Positions 8,042 through 16,842 of a DNA stretch of 64,000 nucleotides are shown piece by piece (position 1 is the first letter of the stretch; every line of letters begins with the position of its first letter). Under the pieces are notes generated by a model that saw nothing but the letters and a program-made list of their open reading frames with translations, was not told where the DNA came from and ran no database searches. The DNA comes from Pelotomaculum isophthalicicum JI (GTDB lineage Bacteria; Bacillota; Desulfotomaculia; Desulfotomaculales; Pelotomaculaceae). The position numbers and the translations under genes were made by a program. Where the stretch lies: positions 29,381 to 93,380 of the forward strand of contig NZ_JAKOAV010000012.1 in NCBI RefSeq assembly GCF_029478095.1. Reading direction: 5' to 3'.

Positions 8042-8883
8042 TGTTCAAAGTTTCCGATGTTATGTCTTCTCCCGTTATCACAGCCGAAATCCTGGATAGC
8101 GTTAGTAAAGTGGCTTCAATTATGGAAAAATATAAAATAGGCGGTCTTCCAGTTTTAGATGAAGGAAAACAATTGTGTGGCATTATAACCTCTCGGGACG
8201 TGCGTAACACCCACCACAATCGTATTGTTGCCGACGCCATGAGCAAAGATGTAGTACATGTTAGTAAAAATACTTCTCTATGGGATGTTAAAAGCATTCT
8301 TGAGGAAAAAAAACTGGAAAGGCTACCGGTTTTAGATGACTGCAAACTAGTCGGAATTATTACTAAAACTGATATTCTGGTTGAAATCGGCAGGCATACA
8401 GATCCGCTAACCGGGCTTATGACAGGTTCATATATAAGATATCTAGCTGAAAACATCCTGAATGACAGGAATGAACTTACGGTCATATTTTTTGACCTAA
8501 ATGGTTTCGGACTTATTAACAAAAGTCATGGACATGTTTACGGAGATCGTTGTTTGAAAATAGTCGGGCAAATTTTTGCCGAAAACACATCCGGCGGACT
8601 CTATTTTCCAGGGCGCTATGCCGGGGATGAATTCATAGTAGTGACCACAGAAAACAAAGATGATGCCGGTTTATGGGCCAATGAAATAATAAAAAAAATA
8701 GCCAATATCACAAAGAAAAAGGGCATGCCAGTAAGTATCGCCGCTGGAGTGGCAGGCGGCCGCAGAAAAAACGCGCGTGCACAAACACATCTTTCTGCGA
8801 CAGTTGATGACTTAATCAATTCGGCCAGCCTTGCCTCGACTTTATCAAAGCAACATTGTGTGCCGGTTACATTTTCAAATTGA
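8041..8883 (+). CDS. Tandem CBS domain - GGDEF protein, probable diguanylate cyclase
   Basis: 280 residues. Two CBS repeats (about 1-58 and 60-120, with VMSSPVIT and DAMSKDVVHVS) form a Bateman module that usually binds an adenine nucleotide. A GGDEF domain follows from about 125, with DLNGFGLINKSHGH and the active-site loop AGDEF (residues 194-198) in place of GGDEF. AGDEF variants are often still active. The RxxD inhibitory site that normally precedes the loop is absent (the segment reads SGGLYFPGR), so product inhibition at that site is not expected. It is the last gene of the riboswitch operon, pairing synthesis with the HD-GYP hydrolase. Confidence 0.9.
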   Translation: MFKVSDVMSSPVITAEILDSVSKVASIMEKYKIGGLPVLDEGKQLCGIITSRDVRNTHHNRIVADAMSKDVVHVSKNTSLWDVKSILEEKKLERLPVLDDCKLVGIITKTDILVEIGRHTDPLTGLMTGSYIRYLAENILNDRNELTVIFFDLNGFGLINKSHGHVYGDRCLKIVGQIFAENTSGGLYFPGRYAGDEFIVVTTENKDDAGLWANEIIKKIANITKKKGMPVSIAAGVAGGRRKNARAQTHLSATVDDLINSASLASTLSKQHCVPVTFSN

Positions 8884-9097
8884 CACAACGCTTGCCGCAA
8901 CTAGGGTTAACCATATACTACTTCTCTTTCCCTTCCGCTTTCCGCAGCACTCTTTTGATCTACGCCCCCAGTATTTCGACCGTTTATTATATTGCAGCTC
9001 TTCATCATTATAAATTGACGTATTAAATTAAATAATATAAATTATTAGTTGATGAAAATTATACCAATTTTAATTTTTGAAAAAATGAGGTAAGTTA

Positions 9098-9601
9098 ATG
9101 CCAGAAATTAGTTCATTCAATCCGATTGTCGATAACAGGTCAAAAGTTTTAATCCTTGGAACAATGCCGGGACCAGAATCACTTCGTCAAAATCAATATT
9201 ATGCAAATGCTAATAATAAATTCTGGAACATAATATATGAAATTTTTGGACGTATTCCAGACCTAGAGTACGAAAAGAAAGTTATTTTTTTACTTAATAG
9301 AAGAATTGCTCTGTGGGATGTGTTAGATAGTTGTTCAAGAGAAGGAGCACTTGATGCCAACATAACAAATGGTAAGCCAAACAATTTTTTGAATTTTTTT
9401 GAAAAGTATTCTAACATTGAATATGTTTTCTTCAACGGAACATCGGCTTACAAGCTGTTTAAGAAATATTCCAAACAAGATTTTAATAATATTCGTAAGT
9501 ACATCATATTACCATCGACAAGTCCTACGCCTGGAAGATATGTTAAACCTTATAAAATAAAATTATCAGAATGGATAACTCTTTTGGAATATATGAATTG
9601 A
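9098..9601 (+). CDS. DNA-deoxyinosine (hypoxanthine) glycosylase, uracil-DNA glycosylase superfamily
   Basis: 167 residues with the family-6 UDG signature LILGTMPG near residue 19-26, then YYANANNKFW, and a C-terminal LPSTSPTPGRY motif. Related enzymes excise hypoxanthine from deaminated adenine. The gene is markedly AT-rich compared with lonB and clpX on either side and stands alone with its own ATGAGGTAAG site, which suggests recent transfer. A weak promoter candidate (TTGACG with an AT-rich -10) lies at about 9015-9045. The precise substrate is inferred from motif similarity. Confidence 0.82.
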   Translation: MPEISSFNPIVDNRSKVLILGTMPGPESLRQNQYYANANNKFWNIIYEIFGRIPDLEYEKKVIFLLNRRIALWDVLDSCSREGALDANITNGKPNNFLNFFEKYSNIEYVFFNGTSAYKLFKKYSKQDFNNIRKYIILPSTSPTPGRYVKPYKIKLSEWITLLEYMN

Positions 9602-9762
9602 TAAAAACTTTATGAGGCGGCAAGGACATGAACGACTATTTAAAAATAGCATTAGGGATAAGACGATCAGGAAATTGAAAGGCCGTAACGAAATTGCCGG
9701 TTGATTCCATAGCATGAAAGAAATATAATATGGTTAGAATTCTGCTACAAGGAGTTGGTACC

Positions 9763-10053
9763 ATGCAGATTAAACCGTCCGCAAACATCCGGCAGAACTA
9801 CAATGAGATTGCGGCATTATGCAAGTCTACCGATGAGCCGGTGTATCTTACCAAAAACGGCGAGGGCGATCTCGTGGTGATGGATATAGAGGCGTTTACC
9901 CGCCGTGAAAAAATGCTGAAGCTGCGGGAAGAACTGCTGGCCGTTGAAGAAGACCGTTTGGCCGGTCGTGCCGGAACGACGCCGGATGAACTGGACAGCT
10001 ATCTGGAAAGCATCATTGACGAGGTGGAGCATGGAAAAGAAGCCTCAATATAA
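9763..10053 (+). CDS. Type II antitoxin, Phd/YefM family
   Basis: A 96-residue protein. ATG 9763 is chosen over 9730 because AAGGAG lies eight bases upstream and homologues start with a short strand followed by NIRQNYNEI. The N-terminal DNA-binding fold (MQIKPSANIRQNYNEIA, then PVYLTKNGEGDLVVM) is typical of Phd/YefM antitoxins, and the acidic helical C-terminus would wrap the toxin. The toxin gene starts inside its last 23 bases. Such antitoxins repress their own operon. Confidence 0.88.
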   Translation: MQIKPSANIRQNYNEIAALCKSTDEPVYLTKNGEGDLVVMDIEAFTRREKMLKLREELLAVEEDRLAGRAGTTPDELDSYLESIIDEVEHGKEASI

Positions 10054-10348
10054 GGTGATTGTTTCCGACCGTGCCCGTCAGATGCTGGCGGGCCATGTCC
10101 GTTTTCTGGCGCAGAAAAGCCCCGCCGCCGCCCGCAGAGTGAAAAACGATCTAATAGAAGCCATCCTTTCCCTGCATCAAATGCCGGAGCGTTTCCCGTT
10201 TCTAAACGCTGAATTTATACCGCTCAATAAGTATCACAAGATGTTCGTAGAGAAGTGGTATCTCATTTTGTATCAGATTAAAGATCAGACGGTATATGTT
10301 GACTATATCGTGGATTGCAGGCAGGATTACGGGTGGCTGGTGCGGTAG
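10031..10348 (+). CDS. Type II toxin, RelE/ParE family
   Basis: 105 residues from ATG 10031, which overlaps the antitoxin gene by 23 bases in another frame. Features of the RelE/ParE fold are the N-terminal KVIVSDRARQML helix, the AARRVKNDLIEAI helix, a LHQMPERFP segment and the C-terminal strands YLILYQIKDQTVYVDYIVDCRQD. It is typically an mRNA interferase or gyrase poison; which applies cannot be told from sequence. It forms a complete toxin-antitoxin pair with the preceding gene. Confidence 0.87.
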   Translation: MEKKPQYKVIVSDRARQMLAGHVRFLAQKSPAAARRVKNDLIEAILSLHQMPERFPFLNAEFIPLNKYHKMFVEKWYLILYQIKDQTVYVDYIVDCRQDYGWLVR

Positions 10349-10527
10349 ATTTAGATATATGGCGTAATGGTTGTTAGAATAAAAGTTTGGGAAATTACTG
10401 AGCTTTCGAGGTATGTCTATAGCATGGAACTACGGAGGTAGAGGCACAATCTATGGCGTTAACTCTCGGAGTAAGATTAGAAAAGGCAATATAGCTGTAA
10501 CATTTGAATTTATCACGGAGGAGACGC

Positions 10528-11748
10528 ATGGAAATATCAGTTGATCTATGCCGCATGCTTTCGACGCTGTCTCTCTGTCTGGATTTTACAAGCGAGGGAA
10601 TCCAACGGCATCATCAGAGGGTAGCCTATATCGGATTAAGTTTGGGTAAAGAAATTGGCCTGACAGACGAAGAAAAAAACCTTATTTTTATGGCGTCCAT
10701 AATTCATGACGCTGGTGTCAGCACTTGGCAGGAAAAAAATAAGCTAATAAATTTTGAGGTGGAAAATCCGTGGGATCATTGTAAAAAAGGTTATGAGAAG
10801 ATTTCCGGTGTAGACATTTTATGTCCGGTTGCCGAGATCATCTTAAGTCACCATGACCGCTTCGACGGCAACAACATATCCGGGCTTTACGGCAAGGAAA
10901 TACCATTAATTGCGCGGATCGTCCACCTGGCCGACCGTGTGGAAGTTTTGCTGAGACATGATACGCATGTTTTAAAACAGTATAACGGTGTGACGCATGC
11001 GATAGAAAAGCTTTCCGAACAGGCCTTTGATCCGGAGCTTGTGTCTGCTTTTAAAAACCTGGCCGGCCGGGAAAGTTTCTGGTTAGAATTAACATCACCT
11101 TTTTTATCACACGGACAAACGAACGTCTGTTTAAATTCAATAGTTAATATTAATGAAAAAGACATGAAACAGATGGCAACAATGTTTGCCAGTGTAATTG
11201 ATGAAAAAAGTCCTTTCACTCATAGACATTCCCAAGGCGTGGCGGCAGTGGCTGTGCACCTTGCCGCCGCAATGGGTTTTGGACGTGAAGAGGTCTTTTT
11301 AATAGAACTAGCCGGACTTTTGCATGACATAGGCAAACTCTCAATACCAGACGAAATTCTAGAGAAGCCGGGCTCTCTCACCGCGGAGGAATTCGCGGTA
11401 ATTAAGCAACACACTTACTACACTTACCAAATTCTTAGTGAGGCCGGCGCTCCTTATCCAATTCCGGAGTGGGCCGCCTACCACCACGAAAAACTGGACG
11501 GCAGCGGTTATCCATTCCACTTGGATGCTTCACAGTTAGAGACCGGTTCAAGGATTTTAGCTGTCGCAGACGTTTTCACAGCTCTCCGTGAAGATCGTCC
11601 CTACAGACCGGGTATGAGCAAAAGAAATATTGAGGAAATTATGGGCAAGATGGTCACTACCGCCGCGTTAGACAGCAAAGTGGTCAATGTTCTTTTGGAT
11701 CTATATGATAAATTAGATGAAGTGTTCACTGCCATAGCACTTGAATAG
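10528..11748 (+). CDS. Tandem HD / HD-GYP domain protein
   Basis: ATG 10528 follows ACGGAGGAG, so an upstream TTG at 10504 is not used. The 406-residue protein holds two HD domains. The first (about 1-190) has HDAG and HHDRFDGNN, a divergent form lacking the GYP. The second (about 215-400) is canonical, with HSQGVA, LLHDIGK, IKQHTYY and HHEKLDGSGYP. There is no sensor or membrane segment. Tandem HD-GYP proteins hydrolyse cyclic dinucleotides; the divergent first half may be regulatory. It is the last gene of the accessory block before lonB. The gap 10349-10527 shows nothing else. Confidence 0.88.
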   Translation: MEISVDLCRMLSTLSLCLDFTSEGIQRHHQRVAYIGLSLGKEIGLTDEEKNLIFMASIIHDAGVSTWQEKNKLINFEVENPWDHCKKGYEKISGVDILCPVAEIILSHHDRFDGNNISGLYGKEIPLIARIVHLADRVEVLLRHDTHVLKQYNGVTHAIEKLSEQAFDPELVSAFKNLAGRESFWLELTSPFLSHGQTNVCLNSIVNINEKDMKQMATMFASVIDEKSPFTHRHSQGVAAVAVHLAAAMGFGREEVFLIELAGLLHDIGKLSIPDEILEKPGSLTAEEFAVIKQHTYYTYQILSEAGAPYPIPEWAAYHHEKLDGSGYPFHLDASQLETGSRILAVADVFTALREDRPYRPGMSKRNIEEIMGKMVTTAALDSKVVNVLLDLYDKLDEVFTAIALE

Positions 11749-11844
11749 GATTAGTAAACTTCTCCCTAAATAGAATTTTGGTTAAAATTTCAAAAACTTA
11801 GCAATACTATGATTAGTATTTCTGTTCGATGGGAGGAGAAACTA

Positions 11845-13563
11845 ATGGGAGAGTATTCTTCCGGTTTTGGCAGCTTATTGACTTTTATTCAGGTCTTTTT
11901 CGCGGTGGTTATCGGCTTATATTTTTGGAATTTGTTAAAAAATCAGCACAGCAGCAAAAACGTATTGGAAAAGGAATCAAAAAGGGAGATGGAAAAGCTA
12001 AAAAAGCTGCGTTCTATTTCCCTGACTGAACCCCTTACTGAAAAAACTCGCCCGACCAGTTTCGAAGATATTATCGGGCAAACGGAGGGGTTGAAGTCTT
12101 TGCGCGCAGCTCTTTGCGGGCCAAATCCCCAGCATTTGATTATTTACGGGCCGCCTGGTGTCGGCAAAACCGCCGCGGCCAGACTGGTGCTGGAAGAAGC
12201 TAAAAAAAACGCCTGCTCACCATTTAAGGAGGACGCTAAATTTATTGAAATTGACGCCACCACGGCCCGTTTTGACGAGCGGGGCATTGCCGACCCGTTG
12301 ATTGGATCGGTCCACGATCCAATTTACCAGGGAGCGGGCGCGATGGGTGTCGCGGGCATTCCCCAGCCTAAACCCGGCGCTGTGACGAAGGCGCATGGAG
12401 GAATGTTGTTTATTGATGAAATCGGCGAACTTCATCCCAATCAGATAAACAAGCTGTTAAAAGTGATGGAAGACCGCAAGGTCCTTCTGGAGAGCGCTTA
12501 TTATAGCGCGGAGGACCCCAATATACCCTCGCATATTCATGATATCTTTCAGAATGGATTGCCGGCGGACTTCAGGATGGTGGGCGCGACTACAAGGGGT
12601 CCGGAACAAATTGCGCCGGCTATCCGCTCCCGTTGTCTGGAAGTCTATTTTCGCCAGTTATTGCCCGACGAAATCGAAACGATTGCCGCTAACGCGGCTG
12701 AAAAAATTAAGATGCCTCTCAGCGCGGGAGCGCTTGAAGTGTTGAAAAAATATGCCACGAACGGACGCGAGGCTGTAAATATTATTCAAATCGCCGCGGG
12801 GTTGGTTATAACCGAAGAGCGGGGAGAGATCCGCACCGCCGATATTGAGTGGGTTGTCCAAAGCGGTCAGTACGCGCCGCGTCCCGATAAAAAAATACCT
12901 GACCATCCTCAGGTCGGGCTGGTCAATGGCCTTGCGGTGTATGGCCCGGGAATGGGGGTTCTCCTCGAAGTGGAAGCTAACGCTCTGCCCGTTGCCAGGG
13001 AACAAGGCAAGTTAACTGTTACCGGGCTGGTGGAAGAAGAGGAGATGGGGGGAGGCGGCAAAACTATTCGCCGCAAGAGTATGGCCAGAAGTTCGGTGGA
13101 AAATGTTCTGACCGTACTGCGGCGGGCTATGGCATGTGATCCCCGCGACTATGATATCCATGTTAATTTGCCTGGAGGAGCGCCTACCGACGGGCCTTCG
13201 GCAGGTGTTACCATAGCCACGGCTGTTTATTCGGCAATCCTTGGCCTGCCGGTGGACAACACAGTGGCTATGACCGGTGAGGTCTCTATTCGCGGCCTAG
13301 TCAAGCCGGTGGGCGGAATAGTGGCCAAGGTGGAGGCCGCCCGCCGGGCTGGAGCCAGAAAAGTGTTAATACCTGCTGAAAACTACCAGGAACTGTTCAG
13401 TGATTTTACCGGGATTGAAGTGATTCCTGTTAATCGCTTAGAAGAAGTTATGCGTGCAGCGTTAGTTACCATGCCGGTGTTGGGCAAAAAATTGGAGCGG
13501 CAGGCTACAACCCCGCCGGAAGTGTTAAGCGCTAATGGCTTCATGGCGGGACATTCATTGTAA
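11845..13563 (+). CDS. lonB: ATP-dependent protease LonB (sporulation type)
   Basis: ATG 11845 is chosen for its GGGAGGAG site; the frame is open from 11809. The 572 residues comprise an N-terminal membrane anchor (about 9-31), an AAA+ domain with Walker A GPPGVGKT (102-109) and Walker B MLFIDEIGEL, and a Lon protease domain with the Ser452/Lys495 dyad (GPSAG, IVAK) spaced 43 residues apart as in other Lon enzymes. In Bacillus lonB is expressed in the forespore under sigma F. The lonB-lon-engB order here is that of other spore formers. Confidence 0.95.
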   Translation: MGEYSSGFGSLLTFIQVFFAVVIGLYFWNLLKNQHSSKNVLEKESKREMEKLKKLRSISLTEPLTEKTRPTSFEDIIGQTEGLKSLRAALCGPNPQHLIIYGPPGVGKTAAARLVLEEAKKNACSPFKEDAKFIEIDATTARFDERGIADPLIGSVHDPIYQGAGAMGVAGIPQPKPGAVTKAHGGMLFIDEIGELHPNQINKLLKVMEDRKVLLESAYYSAEDPNIPSHIHDIFQNGLPADFRMVGATTRGPEQIAPAIRSRCLEVYFRQLLPDEIETIAANAAEKIKMPLSAGALEVLKKYATNGREAVNIIQIAAGLVITEERGEIRTADIEWVVQSGQYAPRPDKKIPDHPQVGLVNGLAVYGPGMGVLLEVEANALPVAREQGKLTVTGLVEEEEMGGGGKTIRRKSMARSSVENVLTVLRRAMACDPRDYDIHVNLPGGAPTDGPSAGVTIATAVYSAILGLPVDNTVAMTGEVSIRGLVKPVGGIVAKVEAARRAGARKVLIPAENYQELFSDFTGIEVIPVNRLEEVMRAALVTMPVLGKKLERQATTPPEVLSANGFMAGHSL

Positions 13564-13681
13564 CGAAATCATAAGTTGCGAAAGATATGATTGGAAACCG
13601 CAGGATTATCCTGTCTGGCCAGGCTTGCATTGATTAGCAAGAAGAAGTAAAATAATAGATAGAAGTCCAGATCTTCATAAT

Positions 13682-13703
13682 AACCCGGCATAGGCCGGGT
13701 TTA
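13682..13703 (+). terminator. Likely intrinsic terminator between lonB and lon
   Basis: Eight-pair stem AACCCGGC/GCCGGGTT with a four-base loop, followed by TTATTGGTTTT. The T-run is interrupted, so efficiency may be moderate. The rest of 13564-13828 shows no gene. Confidence 0.6.
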
Positions 13704-13828
13704 TTGGTTTTCTATGTAATTATTACTATAGGGGTTTTCAAAATTTCATGTTAAAATAAACGCATATACAAGTACGTCCTAATATTATGACAACGTAAGC
13801 AACATCATTCCTAAAAGGGGGCGCAGCT

Positions 13829-16243
13829 ATGGATTCAGAAATTAAGACTTTGCCTTTACTGCCTTTAAGGGGTATCCTGGTCTTTCCCTATATGGTCATT
13901 CACCTGGATGTCGGCCGCGAGAAGTCGGTGGTTGCCATAGAGGAAGCGATGATCCACGACCGGGTTATTTTCCTTGCCACCCAGAAAGAAGCGCAGACTG
14001 ACGATCCGGGGCAGGATGATATTTTTGATATTGGTACTGTCGCTGAAGTTAAACAACTTTTAAAACTGCCGGGCGGCACCATCCGGGTGTTGGTAGAAGG
14101 ATTGGCCAGAGCTAAGGTCAAACATTTTATAACTAACGAGCCATATTTTCAGGTAGAGATTGAACAATACTCCGAAAACTTTCAAAAAAACAGTGAGATA
14201 GAAGCGCTGATGCGCAGTCTGGTTTACCAGTTTGAACAATATGTTAAACTGTCCAAGCGCATTCCGCCCGAAGCGGTTGTTTCCGTCGTTAATCTTGACG
14301 AACCCGGACGTCTGGCTGATATTGTCGCTTCACACCTGACATTGCGCATTGAAGATAAGCAAAGCATCCTTGAGTCTGTAAATATATCTCAACGTCTTGA
14401 AAAACTGTGCGCTATCGTGGCAAAAGAGCTGGAAATCGTTGAATTGGAGCGCAAGATTAACATTCGTGTCCGCAAACAAATGGAAAAGACCCAAAAGGAA
14501 TATTATTTGCGTGAACAGTTGAAAGCGATCCAGCGCGAGCTCGGCGAAAAAGATGAACGGGTGGCCGAGAGCGAAGATCTTAGAGATAAAATCGCTCAAG
14601 CCAAGCTGCCAAAAGAAGTGGAAGAGAAAGCCATCAAAGAAGTGGAAAGGCTTGAGAAAATGCCGCCGATGGCGGCGGAAGCGGCAGTAGTGCGCAACTA
14701 TTTGGACTGGCTTTTATCCTTGCCGTGGAACAAATCTACCAGAGACCGGCTTGATCTGAAAATGGCTGAAACTATTTTGGAAGAAGACCATTACGGATTA
14801 AAAACGGTAAAGGAACGTATTTTGGAATACCTGGCAATCCGGAAGCTGGCCAAGAAAATGAAAGGCCCGATTATCTGTTTTGTTGGACCGCCAGGTGTGG
14901 GTAAAACTTCTCTTGGCCGTTCTATAGCCCGAGCCCTGGAGCGGAAATTTGTCCGCATGTCCCTGGGCGGGGTGCGCGATGAAGCTGAGATCCGGGGGCA
15001 CCGCCGCACTTATGTCGGCGCCATGCCGGGGCGGATCATCCAGGGCATACGTCAGGCCGGCTCCAGGAACCCGGTGTTCCTGCTGGATGAAATTGACAAG
15101 ATGAGCATGGATTTTCGCGGCGACCCGTCCGCGGCGCTGCTCGAAGTGTTGGATATGGAACAGAACAACACTTTTAGCGATCACTATATTGAATCTCCGT
15201 TCGACTTGTCCAATGTCATGTTTATCACCACGGCGAATGTGCAGCAAAACATTCCCAGACCGTTGCTGGACCGGATGGAGGTAATCTATCTGTCTGGTTA
15301 CACGGAAGAGGAGAAAGTTCAGATCGCCATGCGCCATCTCTGCCCCAAGCAAGTAAAGGAACACGGATTAAGTAAAGACATGCTGAAGATTTCTGAAAAT
15401 ACTATTCGCAAGATTATCCGGGAATACACCAGGGAATCAGGCGTGCGGAATCTGGAAAGACAGATAGCGGCAATCTGCCGTAAGACTGCCAGGCAGATTG
15501 TCACCGACAAGACTAAAAAAGTCCTGGTGAATACGCAAAACTTAGGCCAATTTTTGGGCACGCCCCGCTTCCGTTACGGTGTGGCGGAACAGGATGACCA
15601 GGTGGGTGTGGCGACAGGCTTGGCCTGGACAGAAGTAGGCGGCGATACGCTGGCGATTGAAATCACTATTTATAAAGGAAGCGGCCGGCTTACTTTAACC
15701 GGTAAACTGGGTGACGTGATGAAAGAATCGGCGCAAGCCGGTTACAGCTACATCCGGAGCCGGGCTGACGAACTGGGTATTAATGAGGAGTTTTACGATA
15801 AACAGGATATTCACATTCATGTCCCCGAAGGGGCGATTCCTAAAGACGGTCCCTCGGCGGGCATTACCATGGCTACTGCCCTGGCTTCTGCCATTACCGG
15901 GCGCAAGGTGCGGCATGATGTGGCCATGACTGGTGAAATTACCTTGCGGGGCCGGGTGCTTCCGGTGGGCGGGATCAAGGAAAAGGTGCTGGCAGCCCAC
16001 CGTGCCGGTATAAAAACGCTGCTTTTACCAAAAGATAATAAGAAAGACTTGGACGATATTCCTAAAAAGGTTAAAGATAAGATGAAATTTATCCTGGTGG
16101 ACCACATGGACGAAGTTTTGGAGACAGCTCTTGCGGAAAAAGAATACAGAACCGAAGGGCTTGACGCTGTTCCCCCGGTGGTGTCGCCGGAAGTTTATCA
16201 CCCTGCTGTAATAAGCGAGGGAGGCACCCCTGTACCGTCATGA
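13829..16243 (+). CDS. lon: ATP-dependent protease La (LonA)
   Basis: 804 residues: an N-terminal LON substrate domain ([16 protein letters not shown] near the start), a coiled-coil linker, an AAA+ domain with Walker A GPPGVGKT at 353-360, and the protease domain with Ser676/Lys719 ([11 protein letters not shown]). It degrades misfolded and regulatory proteins in the cytoplasm. ATG 13829 has an AAAAGGGGG site. The stop overlaps the engB start by four bases. No CIRCE element (TTAGCACTC inverted repeat) is seen upstream, so HrcA control is not indicated. Confidence 0.98.
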   Translation: MDSEIKTLPLLPLRGILVFPYMVIHLDVGREKSVVAIEEAMIHDRVIFLATQKEAQTDDPGQDDIFDIGTVAEVKQLLKLPGGTIRVLVEGLARAKVKHFITNEPYFQVEIEQYSENFQKNSEIEALMRSLVYQFEQYVKLSKRIPPEAVVSVVNLDEPGRLADIVASHLTLRIEDKQSILESVNISQRLEKLCAIVAKELEIVELERKINIRVRKQMEKTQKEYYLREQLKAIQRELGEKDERVAESEDLRDKIAQAKLPKEVEEKAIKEVERLEKMPPMAAEAAVVRNYLDWLLSLPWNKSTRDRLDLKMAETILEEDHYGLKTVKERILEYLAIRKLAKKMKGPIICFVGPPGVGKTSLGRSIARALERKFVRMSLGGVRDEAEIRGHRRTYVGAMPGRIIQGIRQAGSRNPVFLLDEIDKMSMDFRGDPSAALLEVLDMEQNNTFSDHYIESPFDLSNVMFITTANVQQNIPRPLLDRMEVIYLSGYTEEEKVQIAMRHLCPKQVKEHGLSKDMLKISENTIRKIIREYTRESGVRNLERQIAAICRKTARQIVTDKTKKVLVNTQNLGQFLGTPRFRYGVAEQDDQVGVATGLAWTEVGGDTLAIEITIYKGSGRLTLTGKLGDVMKESAQAGYSYIRSRADELGINEEFYDKQDIHIHVPEGAIPKDGPSAGITMATALASAITGRKVRHDVAMTGEITLRGRVLPVGGIKEKVLAAHRAGIKTLLLPKDNKKDLDDIPKKVKDKMKFILVDHMDEVLETALAEKEYRTEGLDAVPPVVSPEVYHPAVISEGGTPVPS

Positions 16244-16842
16244 AAATAACCAGCGCAGAATTCGTTGCCAGCGCGGTTAAAGCCGCTAATTACCCGGCCG
16301 GGGAACTTGCTGAGGTTGCCCTGGCCGGGCGTTCTAATGTGGGGAAGTCGTCCCTGCTGAATAAAGTTGTCAACAGAAAGGCGCTGGCCCGCACCAGCAA
16401 TACCCCGGGACGTACCCGCCTGATAAACTTTTTCCTGATTAACGGGCAGTTTCATCTGGTGGACCTGCCGGGCTACGGGTATGCCAGGGTATCTGCCAGT
16501 GAAAGAGAAAATTGGGGTAAAATGATTGAATCCTATCTGACCGGGAGGAAAAACTTAAAGGGCATTTTACTGCTTATTGACAGCCGCCACCCGCCGACAG
16601 CCCAGGACATTCAAGTGTTCGGCTGGTTTAAGGACAACGGCATACCGGTAGCGGTTGTCGCGACAAAAGCTGATAAAATGTCGCGTTCGAAGTTGCTTCG
16701 TTCTATGCAGACAATCAGAAAGGAATTACCGCTGGCCGGGGAAGACATGTTGACGCCGTTTTCCGCGGAAACCGGCCAAGGCCGTGAAGAACTGCTGAGT
16801 ATAATTGAACAATGGGTGAATATTACTGAAAGAACATCATGA
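16240..16842 (+). CDS. engB: Ribosome biogenesis GTPase EngB (YsxC/YihA)
   Basis: A 200-residue TrmE-Era-EngA-EngB class GTPase needed for large-subunit assembly. G1 GRSNVGKS is at residues 30-37, G2 includes the NTPGRT stretch, G3 is DLPGYG, and G4 is TKADK. It starts at the ATG that overlaps the lon stop (ATGA), so translation is coupled. The 3' end overlaps that of the convergent binding-protein gene by about 20 bases. The lon-engB pairing is common in Firmicutes. Confidence 0.97.
   Translation: MKITSAEFVASAVKAANYPAGELAEVALAGRSNVGKSSLLNKVVNRKALARTSNTPGRTRLINFFLINGQFHLVDLPGYGYARVSASERENWGKMIESYLTGRKNLKGILLLIDSRHPPTAQDIQVFGWFKDNGIPVAVVATKADKMSRSKLLRSMQTIRKELPLAGEDMLTPFSAETGQGREELLSIIEQWVNITERTS

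Noticed and set aside
13564..13828. CIRCE operator upstream of lon
   Set aside because: No TTAGCACTC/GAGTGCTAA inverted repeat is present.
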